Below, piece after piece: positions 1-8,629 of a DNA stretch of 64,000 nucleotides. The notes under the pieces are model-generated. The model did not search any database and was not told the DNA's origin. It saw only the letters and a program-made list of their open reading frames with translations. Source of the DNA: Arthrobacter saudimassiliensis (GTDB lineage Bacteria > Actinomycetota > Actinomycetes > Actinomycetales > Micrococcaceae). How positions within the stretch are numbered: position 1 is the stretch's first letter; each line of letters starts with the position of its first letter. The stretch covers positions 310,001 to 374,000 of the forward strand of contig LN483070.1 of assembly GCA_900016675.1 (NCBI GenBank), written 5' to 3'. The position numbers and the translations under genes are program-made.

Positions 1-2
1 GT

Positions 3-242
3 CAGGGGGCGGGAGCCGAGTTCGATTCCCACGACGCCACGGTGACCGACTGGTACCAGCGCACCGATGAGGAGGGCAAGCCCGTGGACTACGACTACGA
101 ATCCGGCGAGTACGCCGACGGCTGGACCCCCGAGACCGGCGAAAGCGCGGTTGTCGCGAAACCGGACGACGACGGCGGGGCCCGGAACGGCGGCGACCCC
201 GACGACAGCACCGAGGAACGCCGGCCGGCACCGGTCCGCTAG
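3..242 (+). CDS. Hypothetical acidic protein, C-terminal part (5' end outside window)
   Basis: The reading frame is open from the first complete codon and ends at a TAG at 240-242, so this is the tail of a gene that begins before the window. A GTG at 42 is an internal alternative start, but the frame continues upstream of it without a stop. The visible tail is rich in Asp, Glu, Gly and Tyr (DYDYESGEYADGW) and looks disordered and acidic. A strong hairpin follows at 280-320. I do not recognise a family and assign no function. Confidence 0.5.
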   Translation, partial: QGAGAEFDSHDATVTDWYQRTDEEGKPVDYDYESGEYADGWTPETGESAVVAKPDDDGGARNGGDPDDSTEERRPAPVR

Positions 243-279
243 GACGCGCCGCACGGCCCGCATCGGGCGCACATCAACC

Positions 280-320
280 AGGCAGGCCCGGCCCCCGCAC
301 CACGGAGGCCGGGCCTGCCT
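280..320 (+). terminator. Hairpin terminator
   Basis: A perfect 14-bp stem (280-293 with 307-320) encloses a 13-base loop just after the stop of the partial gene. There is no clear T-run, as is common in high-GC actinobacteria, so this is a probable rather than certain terminator. Confidence 0.6.
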
Positions 321-350
321 GCGTCGGACGCGACGCGGCCGCGCGGGCGG

Positions 351-356
351 GATAAT
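351..356 (+). promoter_or_regulatory. -10 box GATAAT of a probable leaderless promoter
   Basis: GATAAT lies 7 bases before the GTG at 364. This spacing would place the transcription start at the start codon. An in-frame ATG at 355 lies inside this hexamer, which is why 364 is preferred as the start. Confidence 0.4.
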
Positions 357-363
357 GGATGCC

Positions 364-1299
364 GTGAACACCTCCGCACCGCCCGTCGTCCTCGCCGAGC
401 AGCAGTGGCTGCCCCGGGCGCAGGCGCACGGCGAGCGCGTGCGCCCCTACGTGGAGGGGTTCCTGGCCCGCCGGTCGGCGGGCAGGAAGCATCCGGTGGA
501 GGACTTCCTCTTCACCTACTACAGCTTCAAGCCCGGCCAGCTGCAGCGCTGGCACCCGGGGGCCGGCGTCGTGCTCACCGGCGACGCCGCGCGGGAGCGG
601 GCGGACTGGAAGTTCCACCGCGCCCTGACTGCCGGGGAGAAGGACGGTGCGGGGCTCGCGCCCGGCACCCCGGCGGTAACCGTGGACGTGCCGGCCTTCC
701 GCGCCGCCCGCGGCGAGGCCATGGCCTTCACCGCCATGCTGCTCTCACGCACCGCAGCCCGCCGGCCGACCCTGGGCTGCTTCGGTTTGCATGAGTGGGC
801 GATGGCCTACCAGTCGGACCTCAACGGCGTCCGCCACGAGTACCTGGGCCTGCGCCTGGGCGCCGAGGGCACCGACCGCCTGGTGGAGGAAAGCCGCATC
901 CGCTGCACCCACTTCGATGCCTTCCGGTTCTACGCCCCGCAGGCCGTGCCGTTGAACGAGCTGCAGCCCACCCGCGAGACGCAGCGCGACCTCGAACAGC
1001 CCGGATGCCTGCACGCGAACATGGACCTCTACAAGTGGGCCTACAAGCTGGTGCCGCTGCTGCCGAGCGACCTGGTGATGGACTGCTTCGAACTGGCCTG
1101 GCGGATCCGCGAGATGGACATGCGCGCCTCCCCCTACGACCTGCGGGACTGGGGGTACGAGCCCATCCCCGTGGAGACCCCGGCCGGGCGCGCGGCGTAC
1201 GCCGCCGCGCAGAAGGGCTTCGCCGAGGAGTCCCAGCGGCTGCGTGCCCGGGTCCTGGCGCTGCTCGCCGACGTCGAGGCGGCGCCGGCGCAGGCGTAG
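364..1299 (+). CDS. Conserved actinobacterial protein, annotated in relatives as 3-methyladenine DNA glycosylase
   Basis: This 311-residue protein has the conserved block GRKHPVEDFLFTYYSFKP near residues 40-57 and GCFGLHEWAMAY near 135, typical of an actinobacterial family that databases usually name 3-methyladenine DNA glycosylase. I see no helix-hairpin-helix motif or other feature that proves glycosylase activity, so the name rests on family convention. No signal peptide or membrane segment is visible. The GTG at 364 fits a leaderless mRNA; ATG 355 is the alternative. The stop abuts the stop of the convergent TetR gene with no gap. Confidence 0.7.
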   Translation: MNTSAPPVVLAEQQWLPRAQAHGERVRPYVEGFLARRSAGRKHPVEDFLFTYYSFKPGQLQRWHPGAGVVLTGDAARERADWKFHRALTAGEKDGAGLAPGTPAVTVDVPAFRAARGEAMAFTAMLLSRTAARRPTLGCFGLHEWAMAYQSDLNGVRHEYLGLRLGAEGTDRLVEESRIRCTHFDAFRFYAPQAVPLNELQPTRETQRDLEQPGCLHANMDLYKWAYKLVPLLPSDLVMDCFELAWRIREMDMRASPYDLRDWGYEPIPVETPAGRAAYAAAQKGFAEESQRLRARVLALLADVEAAPAQA

Positions 1300-1965
1300 T
1301 CAGCTCTGCGGCTGCCGGCCTGCCGGCCCCGCTCCGGCTGCGATTTCCGCCAGATCGGCGACGGCGGCCTCAAACAGGTCCAACGGATCCGCCGGACGGC
1401 CGGCGGCCTCTTCCCGCGCGAAGCACTGCCACGCCACCCGCCAGGTACAGGCGACCATCTCCGCGACCAGCAGGGCCCGCAGCGGGGACAGCAGGCCCCG
1501 CTCCACCAGCGAGGCACTGAGTGCCTCCACCAGGTCCAGCTCCTGCCGGGTCACCACCTGCAGCAGCTTCGGTTCCTGCAGCAGCACGCGGGAGATCCGC
1601 CGGAACTCGTAGTGCTCGACCTCCGCCGCGAACCGGGCCCGGCTGACGGAGGTGAGTTCCTGCAGGATGCGCCCGGGCGGCCCGGGGGGAAGCTCCGCGC
1701 CGACCAGTGCGGCGGTCAGGTCCGCCTGGCCGGGGACGGCGGCCGCCTCCTTGGACCCGAAATAGCGGAAGAAGGTCCGCTCGGAGATCCCTGCCCGCTC
1801 GGCGATCCGGCCCACCGTGACGGCCTCCAGGCCCTGGTCCTCGATCAGGTCCAGGGTGGCCCGCTGGATCTGCTGCCGCGTCGCGGCTTTCCGGTCTTCC
1901 CGCACTCCCACGCCCGGCCTGCTCCCTGCCCCTGCGGCGGCCTCCGTACCGACGACGGCGGCCAT
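1300..1965 (-). CDS. TetR-family transcriptional repressor
   Basis: This 221-residue protein has an N-terminal TetR helix-turn-helix at about residues 25-72 (RQQIQRATLDLIEDQGLEAV, then AERAGISERTFFRYFGSKE). The C-terminal helical part would bind the inducer and form the dimer. It is divergent from a DHA2-type drug exporter, with a long inverted repeat between the two start codons. That arrangement, known from TetR/exporter pairs, suggests it represses the exporter and itself and is released by a drug-like ligand. The ligand cannot be told from sequence. The first 20 or so residues before the HTH are Gly/Ala-rich and may be an extension. Confidence 0.9.
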   Translation of the reverse strand: MAAVVGTEAAAGAGSRPGVGVREDRKAATRQQIQRATLDLIEDQGLEAVTVGRIAERAGISERTFFRYFGSKEAAAVPGQADLTAALVGAELPPGPPGRILQELTSVSRARFAAEVEHYEFRRISRVLLQEPKLLQVVTRQELDLVEALSASLVERGLLSPLRALLVAEMVACTWRVAWQCFAREEAAGRPADPLDLFEAAVADLAEIAAGAGPAGRQPQS

Positions 1966-1975
1966 TGTTTTGTGT

Positions 1976-2016
1976 CACACCCTGCCACTTTGGCTTATGA
2001 AAAGTGGCAGAGTGTG
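1976..2016. promoter_or_regulatory. Operator-like inverted repeat between tetR and the exporter
   Basis: Arms 1976-1990 and 2002-2016 pair at 14 of 15 positions around an 11-base centre. The inner nine bases (CTGCCACTT / AAGTGGCAG) are perfect. The site begins 11 bases upstream of the TetR start and lies 43 bases before the exporter start, so a bound repressor could block both directions. Assignment to this TetR protein is inferred from position. Confidence 0.75.
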
Positions 2017-2058
2017 CCAGAATCTTCCAGTTCCAGTCTAGCCAGGAAGAGGCAGTTT

Positions 2059-3516
2059 TTGAGTTCCCAGACCTCCGACATCACATCGGACGCCCCGCGC
2101 GCGCAGCACGCGGCACCCATCGTCACCACCAAGCAGCTCACCGGCATCATCGGAGCCCTGGCCCTGGCCGCGTTCCTCATGATCCTGAATGAGACGGTCC
2201 TGACCGTCGCGCTGCCCTCCATCATGGCGGACTTCGACGTGTCCGCAGCCGCCGGCCAGTGGCTGACCACCGGCTTCCTGCTGACCATGTCCGTGGTCAT
2301 CCCCACCACGGGGTTCCTGCTGCAGCGCTTCACCACCCGTGCCCTGTTCGCCTTCGCGCTCTCGGCCTTCCTGGTCGGCACGCTGATTGCCATCTTCGCC
2401 CCGGGCTTTCCCTTCCTGCTGATCGCCCGCATCATCCAGGCCGTGGGCACCGCCATCGTGCTGCCCCTGCTGATGACCACCACGCTGTCACTGGTACCGG
2501 TGCGCAAACGCGGCGCCATCATGGGCCTGAACTCCATCGTCATCTCCGTGGGCCCGGCCATCGGCCCGACCGTGTCCGGGGCGATCGTGAACTCCCTCAG
2601 CTGGCACTGGATCTTCGTGATGATGGCACCGCTGGCGCTGATCATCCTGGCGCTGGGGCTGGTCTTCATCCGCATTCCCTCGGCCACCCGGAAGCTTCCG
2701 GTGGACGTGCTGTCCGTGCTGCTTTCCGCCGTCGCCTTCGGCTTCCTGGTCTACGCCATTTCCAGCCTCGAGCACGCGGCGGACAACGTCGCCCTGACCG
2801 CCGCCAGCGCCGTGATCGGCGTCGTCGGCCTGGTGCTGTTCATCGTCCGGCAGGTCTGCCTCACCCGCACCGGCCGTGAGCTGCTGAACCTCACGCCCTT
2901 CACGAACCGGACCTTCACCTTCAGCGTCGTGATGATCATGATCGCGATGGGCACGCTGCTGGGCACCGTGATGATCGTGCCGATCATCCTGCAGAACGGC
3001 GGCGGGATCAGTTCGCTCAGCATCGGGCTGATGCTGCTGCCGGGCGGGCTTTCGCAGGCGGTGGTCGCGCCGATCTTCGGCCGGATCTTCGACCGCTTCG
3101 GCCCGCGCCCCGTGCTGATCCCCGGCGCCGCGATGCTGGCGCTGGGCCAGTGGCTGTACGTCACCGTGACCCCCGAGACCGAGCTGTGGATGTTCATGGT
3201 CAACCACATCGTCTTCAGCATCGGCCTGGCCCTGCTGATGACCGGCCTGCTGTCCTCGGCGATGTCCTCCGTGGAACCCCGCCTCTACGGCCACGGCTCG
3301 GCGATCTTCAACACCGGGCAGCAGCTGGGCGGCGCCGTCGGCACCACCATCTTTGTCACCGCACTGTCCCTGGTCGCCGACCACCGGATGGAGGCCGGCT
3401 CCGACCTGGCGGCATCGCTGTTCGACGGCGCGCACGTCGCGTTCATCGTCGGCGCCGTGCTGGCCACCGTCGGCCTGGTGCTCGCACCGTTCATCAAGGT
3501 GCCCAAGCAGCACTGA
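2059..3516 (+). CDS. MFS drug exporter, DHA2 (14-TMS, LmrB/EmrB-like) family
   Basis: This 485-residue membrane protein belongs to the DHA2 group of proton-coupled drug exporters. Visible marks are the first-helix motif LNETVLTVALPSIM, the antiporter motif C region ISVGPAIGPTVSGAIV, and many hydrophobic segments to the C-terminus. The start is TTG 2059, chosen because AGGAAGAGG at 2044-2052 is an excellent ribosome site 6 bases away and because the frame upstream runs through the tetR operator. No ATG fits this position. It probably exports an amphipathic drug or a metabolite across the cell membrane and is controlled by the divergent TetR. A terminator follows at 3530-3575. Confidence 0.9.
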   Translation: MSSQTSDITSDAPRAQHAAPIVTTKQLTGIIGALALAAFLMILNETVLTVALPSIMADFDVSAAAGQWLTTGFLLTMSVVIPTTGFLLQRFTTRALFAFALSAFLVGTLIAIFAPGFPFLLIARIIQAVGTAIVLPLLMTTTLSLVPVRKRGAIMGLNSIVISVGPAIGPTVSGAIVNSLSWHWIFVMMAPLALIILALGLVFIRIPSATRKLPVDVLSVLLSAVAFGFLVYAISSLEHAADNVALTAASAVIGVVGLVLFIVRQVCLTRTGRELLNLTPFTNRTFTFSVVMIMIAMGTLLGTVMIVPIILQNGGGISSLSIGLMLLPGGLSQAVVAPIFGRIFDRFGPRPVLIPGAAMLALGQWLYVTVTPETELWMFMVNHIVFSIGLALLMTGLLSSAMSSVEPRLYGHGSAIFNTGQQLGGAVGTTIFVTALSLVADHRMEAGSDLAASLFDGAHVAFIVGAVLATVGLVLAPFIKVPKQH

Positions 3517-3529
3517 CACCGAACCGGGC

Positions 3530-3575
3530 GGCGGAGCCGGCGGAGGACCTTTTCCTCCGCCGGCTCCGCCGTTTT
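3530..3575 (+). terminator. Rho-independent terminator after the MFS exporter
   Basis: A perfect 18-bp stem (3530-3547 with 3553-3570) with a 5-base loop is followed by GTTTT. Confidence 0.9.
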
Positions 3576-3593
3576 GACGGTCCGACGCTGCGC

Positions 3594-3599
3594 TAGGCT
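3594..3599 (+). promoter_or_regulatory. -10 box TAGGCT before the SSI-like lipoprotein gene
   Basis: TAGGCT fits the actinobacterial TANNNT -10 pattern and lies 32 bases before the ATG, leaving room for the GGAGG ribosome site at 3619-3623. No convincing -35 element is visible. Confidence 0.5.
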
Positions 3600-3631
3600 G
3601 ACGGCACCGACAGATATCGGAGGTCTCAGCC

Positions 3632-4195
3632 ATGAACAGCCCGCGTGCCCTGGCCGCAGCCGCCCTGACCGTCCTGGCCCTGGCCGGCTGCGGGAGCGGC
3701 GACACCGGTGACGCCGACTCCGCCTCACCCGCCCCCAGCGCATCCTCCACCGGCACATCGCCCTCCACGCCGCCCCCCTCCGCGACGGCCCCGGCGACGG
3801 CATCATCCGCACCGGCCGCCACCCTGCCCCCCGGGCAGCCCGGCCCGACGGCGACCGCGGACCTTACCGTCGAGTTCAGCGCCGACGGCGGAACCGTCAC
3901 GGACACCTATCAGCTCATCTGCGCGGGCGCGGAGCCGCTGCAGGCCGAGGGAGTGCCGGACCCCGCCACGGCCTGCACGCAGCTGGCCGAGCAGGGCGCG
4001 GCGCCTTTCACGGACCAGGCCGCCGGGGGCGCGGTCTCCTGCACCCAGCAGATCGCCGGCATGCAGCGGGCCGTGGTCACCGGCAGCGTCGACGGGGAGC
4101 CGGTGGAGTCAGCCTTCTCGCTGACCGACGGCTGCCAGATCTCCCGCTGGGAGCAGCTGACCGGCCTGCTGGGCCCGGCGGAGGGAACGCTCTAG
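3632..4195 (+). CDS. Lipoprotein with a subtilisin-inhibitor-like (SSI) domain
   Basis: This 187-residue protein starts with a lipoprotein signal peptide ending in LALAGC (lipidated Cys20). A Ser/Pro/Thr/Ala-rich linker runs to about residue 70, followed by a compact C-terminal domain. That domain has the Cys spacing and sequence rhythm of Streptomyces subtilisin inhibitors (LICAG, ACTQLAEQ, SCTQQIAG, AVVTGSVDGEPVESAF, DGCQISRW). SSI proteins are normally secreted and free; this one would be anchored to the outer face of the membrane. It may guard the cell surface against serine proteases, but the reactive-site loop cannot be confirmed by eye. It stands alone with its own promoter and ribosome site. 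Confidence 0.75.
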   Translation: MNSPRALAAAALTVLALAGCGSGDTGDADSASPAPSASSTGTSPSTPPPSATAPATASSAPAATLPPGQPGPTATADLTVEFSADGGTVTDTYQLICAGAEPLQAEGVPDPATACTQLAEQGAAPFTDQAAGGAVSCTQQIAGMQRAVVTGSVDGEPVESAFSLTDGCQISRWEQLTGLLGPAEGTL

Positions 4196-4273
4196 CCCGG
4201 CGGCCTGCCCGCCGTCGCCCGGTTCGGCGACACGCGCGCTCCAGTCCGCGCTCCCAAAGCTCAGGATTGCCAA

Positions 4274-4340
4274 AAGTAGCTAGACAGCCGATATACTTAG
4301 CAAGCACCCTTAGCATGCGCTAGTATGAGTAAGGCTACTT
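4274..4340 (+). promoter_or_regulatory. AT-rich promoter region with direct and inverted repeats
   Basis: Upstream of the zinc-ribbon gene the base composition drops. Two near-identical nonamers, TTAGCAAGC (4297-4305) and TTAGCATGC (4310-4318), lie 13 bases apart and are followed by TAGTAT (4321-4326), a good -10 box. Outer arms AAGTAGC (4274-4280) and GCTACTT (4334-4340) are inverted repeats. The layout looks like a promoter with operator sites for an unknown regulator. Confidence 0.5.
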
Positions 4341-4394
4341 ACCACCTGTTCTGGACGCAGCGGTTTACCGTCCGGACCTGAACTGGAGGAACAA

Positions 4395-4850
4395 ATGTCG
4401 ATCGAGGCAACGCCCGAAGGCACGTCCGCCGGCGCCCCCGCGCCGGAGACCTACGTGCCTTGGTGCGACAACTGCGGGACCGACGAATACCTGATCATCG
4501 AATCCGTCGAGCCTGCGACCACCGAGGACTCCGCGGAGTTCCTCGAGATCAGCTACACCTGCTCGGAGTGCGACCGCTTCTACGGCCACCCCATCCGCCA
4601 CTCCCCGCTCTGGGCCCGCCGCCTGGCCGAGGCCCCCGCCGCCGAGGAGATGGTCTACATGCACTGCGGGGAGCCGATGAAGCCGAAGGACGCCCGCACC
4701 CTGTCCATCTTTGCCCCGCTGAGCACCGAGGAGTTTGCGGCCGCGCCAGCGGCCGCCTCTCCATCGGAGGCCGCCGCGCTGGACAACGTGCGCATGGAAG
4801 TCACCGTGCTGCGGTGCGGCTGCGGCTTCCAGATTGAGCTGCCCGCCTGA
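4395..4850 (+). CDS. Hypothetical protein with two zinc-ribbon-like Cys sets
   Basis: This 151-residue cytosolic protein has CDNCG near residue 24 and CSEC near 56, spaced like one zinc ribbon, then MHCGEPM near 93 and a C-terminal CGCGF. Together these give two probable zinc sites. The middle contains a His-rich loop (FYGHPIRHSPLW). A run of Ala separates the two halves. The start is ATG 4395 with CTGGAGGA directly upstream. I know no function; it could bind RNA or a protein partner. It has its own ornate promoter and a perfect terminator and stands before the purSQL operon without belonging to it. Confidence 0.7.
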   Translation: MSIEATPEGTSAGAPAPETYVPWCDNCGTDEYLIIESVEPATTEDSAEFLEISYTCSECDRFYGHPIRHSPLWARRLAEAPAAEEMVYMHCGEPMKPKDARTLSIFAPLSTEEFAAAPAAASPSEAAALDNVRMEVTVLRCGCGFQIELPA

Positions 4851-4859
4851 GCCGGATCA

Positions 4860-4901
4860 CGCAAAAGGCCGGACCGCGACGCCGCGGTCCGGCCTTTTGC
4901 G
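4860..4901. terminator. Bidirectional-looking terminator hairpin
   Basis: A perfect 19-bp stem (4860-4878 with 4883-4901) carries an A-run in the left arm and a T-run in the right arm. It separates the zinc-ribbon gene from the pur operon. Confidence 0.9.
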
Positions 4902-5017
4902 TCCACGGCACCGAATGCGGCCGCTGAGGAGGGCCGTCGGAGACGGCCGCCACGGCGTCCCGCTCCGCCCCGCGCGAACCGCTCCGCAACACGGCGGGGC
5001 GCCGGACCAAAGCTGGC

Positions 5018-5023
5018 TAGAAT
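5018..5023 (+). promoter_or_regulatory. -10 box TAGAAT of the purSQL operon
   Basis: TAGAAT is the best -10 candidate in the gap before purS and gives a leader of about 80 bases. No PurR-type operator or riboswitch is recognisable in the leader. Confidence 0.5.
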
Positions 5024-5107
5024 GTAGGGGCAAGCTCGCGGAGCGCTGAATCAGCGTGAGACGGCACCATCCGCGGACACCCATACCTTCCTACAGGAGC
5101 TGCCCGG

Positions 5108-5362
5108 ATGCCCCGGATCGTTGTCGACGTCATGCCCAAGCCCGAAATCCTCGACCCGCAGGGCAAAGCCATCGCCGGCGCGCTGCCCCGCCTCGGGCTG
5201 ACCGGTTTCACCTCGGTCCGCCAGGGCAAGCGCTTCGAGCTCACGGTGGACGGCGACGTCACCCCCGAAATCCTTGACCAGGCCCGCACGGCGGCCGCGA
5301 CCCTGCTCTCCAACCCTGTGATCGAAGACGTCACCCGCGTCGAAGTTCTCCCGGAGGCCTGA
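5108..5362 (+). CDS. purS: Phosphoribosylformylglycinamidine synthase subunit PurS
   Basis: PurS is the small bridging subunit of FGAM synthase, the ATP- and glutamine-dependent fourth step of purine synthesis. It docks PurQ to PurL and helps ammonia pass between them. The 84-residue length and the sequence (PKPEILDPQGKAI, then NPVIEDVTRVEVL at the end) fit the family. The ATG at 5108 has AGGAG 8 bases upstream. purQ begins at the base after the purS stop, so the genes are co-translated. Confidence 0.95.
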   Translation: MPRIVVDVMPKPEILDPQGKAIAGALPRLGLTGFTSVRQGKRFELTVDGDVTPEILDQARTAAATLLSNPVIEDVTRVEVLPEA

Positions 5363-6133
5363 GTGAGCACCCCACTGATCGGCGACTTCTCCGTCGCCCC
5401 CGACGACGCCGCCCTGCGCTCGGTGCGCATCGGCGTCATCACCTTCCCCGGCACCCTCGATGACCGCGACGCCGCCCGTGCCGTCACGCTCGCCGGCGGC
5501 ACCGCCGTCGGGCTGTGGCACGCCGAGGCCAATCTGCACGACGTCGACGCCGTCATCGTTCCCGGCGGGTTCTCCTACGGCGACTACCTGCGCGCCGGGG
5601 CCATCTCCCGTTTCGCGCCGCTGATGGAAAAGGTGGTGGACGCCGCGGCCGGCGGCATGCCGGTGCTGGGCATCTGCAACGGCTTCCAGATCCTCACCGA
5701 GGCGCACCTTTTGCCCGGTTCGATGATCAAGAACGACCACCTGCGCTTCTCCTGCGCCGATCAGCTGCTGCGCGTGGAAAACAACACCACCGCCTGGACC
5801 ACCGCCTATGAGCAGGGCGCAGGCATGGTCATCCCGCTGAAGAACCAGGACGGCCAGTACGTGGCCGACGAAAAGACGCTGGATGAGCTGGAGGGCGAGG
5901 GCCGGGTGGTGTTCCGCTACGACGGCGAGAACCCCAACGGCTCGCGCCGCGGGATCGCCGGCATCACCAACGCCGCCGGGAATGTCGTCGGCCTGATGCC
6001 GCACCCCGAGCACGCCGTCGAGCTCGGCTTCGGGCCCGACTCCTCCGCCTCCGGAACCGTGCCCCTGCGCGGCGGCACCGACGGGCTCGGCGTCTTCTCC
6101 TCCGTCCTCTCCAAGCTCGTCGAAGGCAAGTAA
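5363..6133 (+). CDS. purQ: FGAM synthase glutaminase subunit PurQ
   Basis: PurQ is the class I glutamine amidotransferase of FGAM synthase and supplies ammonia to PurL. The 256-residue protein shows [11 protein letters not shown], the nucleophile in GICNGFQ (Cys105) and the partner pair in MPHPEH (His214, Glu216), so the triad is complete. The GTG start directly follows the purS stop. A short N-terminal extension (about 20 residues before [10 protein letters not shown]) is present compared with typical members. purL follows without a gap. Confidence 0.96.
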   Translation: MSTPLIGDFSVAPDDAALRSVRIGVITFPGTLDDRDAARAVTLAGGTAVGLWHAEANLHDVDAVIVPGGFSYGDYLRAGAISRFAPLMEKVVDAAAGGMPVLGICNGFQILTEAHLLPGSMIKNDHLRFSCADQLLRVENNTTAWTTAYEQGAGMVIPLKNQDGQYVADEKTLDELEGEGRVVFRYDGENPNGSRRGIAGITNAAGNVVGLMPHPEHAVELGFGPDSSASGTVPLRGGTDGLGVFSSVLSKLVEGK

Positions 6134-8440
6134 ATGACCGTTTCTGAAAACCTGGGCGTCGGGCAGAAGAAGTTCCGCATCGACACCGTCGAGCACGCCG
6201 CCGAAACTCCGGACACCGAGCTGCCCTGGGCCGAGCTGGGCCTGAAGGAAGACGAGTTCAACCGCGTCGTCGAGATCCTCGGCCGCCGTCCCACCGCCGC
6301 CGAGCTGGCGATGTACTCGGTGATGTGGTCCGAGCACTGCTCCTACAAATCCTCCAAGGTGCACCTGAAGCAGTTCGGTGAGAAGGTCACCGACGAGATG
6401 AAGAAGCACCTGCTGGTGGGCATCGGCGAGAACGCCGGCGTCGTCGACATCGGCGACGGCTGGGCGGTGACCTTCAAGGTCGAGTCCCACAACCACCCCT
6501 CCTTCGTGGAGCCCTACCAGGGCGCCGCGACCGGCGTCGGCGGCATTGTCCGCGACATCATCTCCATGGGCGCCCGCCCGGTCGCGGTGATGGATCCGCT
6601 GCGTTTCGGCGCGATCGACCACCCGGACACCGCCCGGCTGGTGCACGGCATCGTCTCCGGCATCGGCGGCTACGGCAACTCGCTGGGCCTGCCGAACATC
6701 GGCGGCGAGACCGTCTTCGACTCCGTCTACCAGGGCAACCCGCTGGTCAACGCCCTGGCCGTGGGCGTGATGCGGCACGAGGACATCCGCCTGGCCAACG
6801 CCTCCGGCGTGGGCAACAAGGTGGTGCTCTTCGGCGCCCGCACCGGCGGCGACGGCATCGGCGGCGCCTCCGTGCTGGCCTCCGAGTCCTTCGACGACGC
6901 GAAGCCGTCCAAGCGCCCCGCCGTGCAGGTCGGCGACCCGTTCGCCGAAAAGGTGCTCATCGAGTGCTGCCTGGAGCTGTTCAAGGCCTCCGTGGTCGAA
7001 GGCATCCAGGACCTCGGTGCCGCCGGCATCTCCTGCGCCACCTCCGAGCTGGCCTCCAACGGCGACGGCGGCATGCACGTGGAGCTGACCAAGGTCCTGC
7101 TGCGCGATCCGTCCCTGACTCCGGGCGAAATCCTGATGTCCGAGTCGCAGGAACGCATGATGGCCGTGGTCACCCCGGAGAACGTCGAGGCGTTCGAGGC
7201 GATCATGGACAAGTGGAACGTCGAATACTCCTGGCTGGGTGAAGTCACCGACACCGGCCGGCTGATCATCGACTGGGACGGCGAGACCATCGTCGACGTC
7301 GACCCGCGCACCGTCGCCCACGAGGGCCCGGTCTACAACCGCCCGTACGCCCGCCCTGAGTGGCTGGATACCGTGCAGGCGCAGTCCTTCGGCGAGGCCC
7401 CCACCGGCAGCGATGCGCTGCGCGCCGGCGTGCTGGAGCTGATGGCCTCCCCCAACCTGTGCTCCAAGCGTTGGATCACCGACCAGTACGACCGCTACGT
7501 GCAGGGCAACACCGCCCTGGCCATGCCGGACGACGCCGGCGTGATCCGCGTGGACGAGACCACCGGCCTGGGCGTGGCGATCTCCACCGACGCCAACGGC
7601 CGCTACGCCTACCTGGACCCCTACGAGGGCGCCCGGCTGGCCCTGGCGGAGTCCTACCGCAACGTCGCCACCACCGGCGCCCGGCCGCTGGCGGTCACCG
7701 ACTGCCTCAACTTCGGCTCCCCCGAGGACCCTGAGGTCATGTGGCAGTTCGCCGAGGCCGTCCGCGGCCTGGCCGACGGCTGCCGCGAACTCGGCATCCC
7801 GGTCACCGGCGGCAACGTCTCCCTGTACAACCAGACCGGCGGCGTGGCGATCCACCCCACCCCGGTGGTGGGCGTGCTGGGCGTGTTCGACGACGTCGCC
7901 CGCCGCACGCCGTCGGGTTGGCGCGAGGACGGGCAGGCCATCTACCTGCTGGGCACCACGGGCACCGAACTGGACGGCTCGGAGTGGGCCAACCTGCGCG
8001 GCCACCTGGGGGGCCGCCCGCCGAAGGTGGACCTGGCGCAGGAGAAGCTGCTCGGTGAGCTGCTGATCAACGCCTCCCGCGACGGGATGATCGACGCCGC
8101 CCATGACGTCTCCGAGGGCGGGCTCGCCGCGGCCCTGTCCGAGATGGCGCTGCGCTTCAACGTGGGCGCCCGGATCGGCCTGGACGAGATGTGCGAGCGG
8201 GACGGCATCGACCTCGGCACCGCCCTGTTCTCCGAGTCCCAGGGCCGCGCCGTCGTCGCCGTGCCGCGCAGCGAGGAGGTGCGTTTCAAGGACATGTGCA
8301 CCGCCCGCGGCTACGCGCACCTGCGGATCGGCGTGGTCGACACCGAGATCGACGCCCTGGATGTGCAGGGGCACTTCGCCCTGCCGCTGGATGAGCTGCG
8401 CGAGGCGCACGAGGCGACCCTGCCGAAGCACTTCGGCTGA
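6134..8440 (+). CDS. purL: FGAM synthase catalytic subunit PurL (small type)
   Basis: PurL uses ATP and ammonia from PurQ to turn FGAR into FGAM in the cytosol. The 768-residue length marks the small, three-component type that needs PurS and PurQ. Visible marks are the catalytic His in [11 protein letters not shown] (His68), the nucleotide loop [13 protein letters not shown] and the second-half repeat [13 protein letters not shown] with GGNVSLYNQ. The ATG is adjacent to the purQ TAA. This is the last gene of purSQL, closed by the terminator at 8461-8501. Confidence 0.97.
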   Translation: MTVSENLGVGQKKFRIDTVEHAAETPDTELPWAELGLKEDEFNRVVEILGRRPTAAELAMYSVMWSEHCSYKSSKVHLKQFGEKVTDEMKKHLLVGIGENAGVVDIGDGWAVTFKVESHNHPSFVEPYQGAATGVGGIVRDIISMGARPVAVMDPLRFGAIDHPDTARLVHGIVSGIGGYGNSLGLPNIGGETVFDSVYQGNPLVNALAVGVMRHEDIRLANASGVGNKVVLFGARTGGDGIGGASVLASESFDDAKPSKRPAVQVGDPFAEKVLIECCLELFKASVVEGIQDLGAAGISCATSELASNGDGGMHVELTKVLLRDPSLTPGEILMSESQERMMAVVTPENVEAFEAIMDKWNVEYSWLGEVTDTGRLIIDWDGETIVDVDPRTVAHEGPVYNRPYARPEWLDTVQAQSFGEAPTGSDALRAGVLELMASPNLCSKRWITDQYDRYVQGNTALAMPDDAGVIRVDETTGLGVAISTDANGRYAYLDPYEGARLALAESYRNVATTGARPLAVTDCLNFGSPEDPEVMWQFAEAVRGLADGCRELGIPVTGGNVSLYNQTGGVAIHPTPVVGVLGVFDDVARRTPSGWREDGQAIYLLGTTGTELDGSEWANLRGHLGGRPPKVDLAQEKLLGELLINASRDGMIDAAHDVSEGGLAAALSEMALRFNVGARIGLDEMCERDGIDLGTALFSESQGRAVVAVPRSEEVRFKDMCTARGYAHLRIGVVDTEIDALDVQGHFALPLDELREAHEATLPKHFG

Positions 8441-8460
8441 CCCTTCCGGCCCTGCCGAAT

Positions 8461-8501
8461 ACGGCTCCTTTCCCGGCGTTTATCGGGAAAGGAGCCGTTT
8501 T
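8461..8501 (+). terminator. Terminator of the purSQL operon
   Basis: A perfect 15-bp stem (8461-8475 with 8484-8498), 8-base loop and TTT tail lie 20 bases after the purL stop. Confidence 0.93.
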
Positions 8502-8617
8502 GCGTCTCCGCCGCCGGCGCGTCGCCGGCGCACCCCGCACCGACCCGGCCCGGGGCGGCGGCTTTACGCCGGACGTGAAAGCGCGCGTCCCGGCCCCGCC
8601 CGGCCCGGACCGGGAGC

Positions 8618-8623
8618 CAGAAT
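8618..8623 (+). promoter_or_regulatory. -10-like CAGAAT, leaderless spacing
   Basis: CAGAAT ends 6 bases before the GTG at 8630. No ribosome site is visible, which fits a leaderless mRNA. Confidence 0.4.
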
Positions 8624-8629
8624 AGGCGG

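Noticed and set aside
355-363. ATG 355 as the start of the gene ending at 1299
   Set aside because: It lies inside the GATAAT -10 box; GTG 364 fits leaderless spacing. It is kept only as an alternative.
5051-8431. A 1126-codon open frame antisense to purQ and purL
   Set aside because: The sense strand encodes intact PurQ and PurL; the antisense translation is a His/Gly/Val-rich shadow with no domain, typical of high-GC codon bias.
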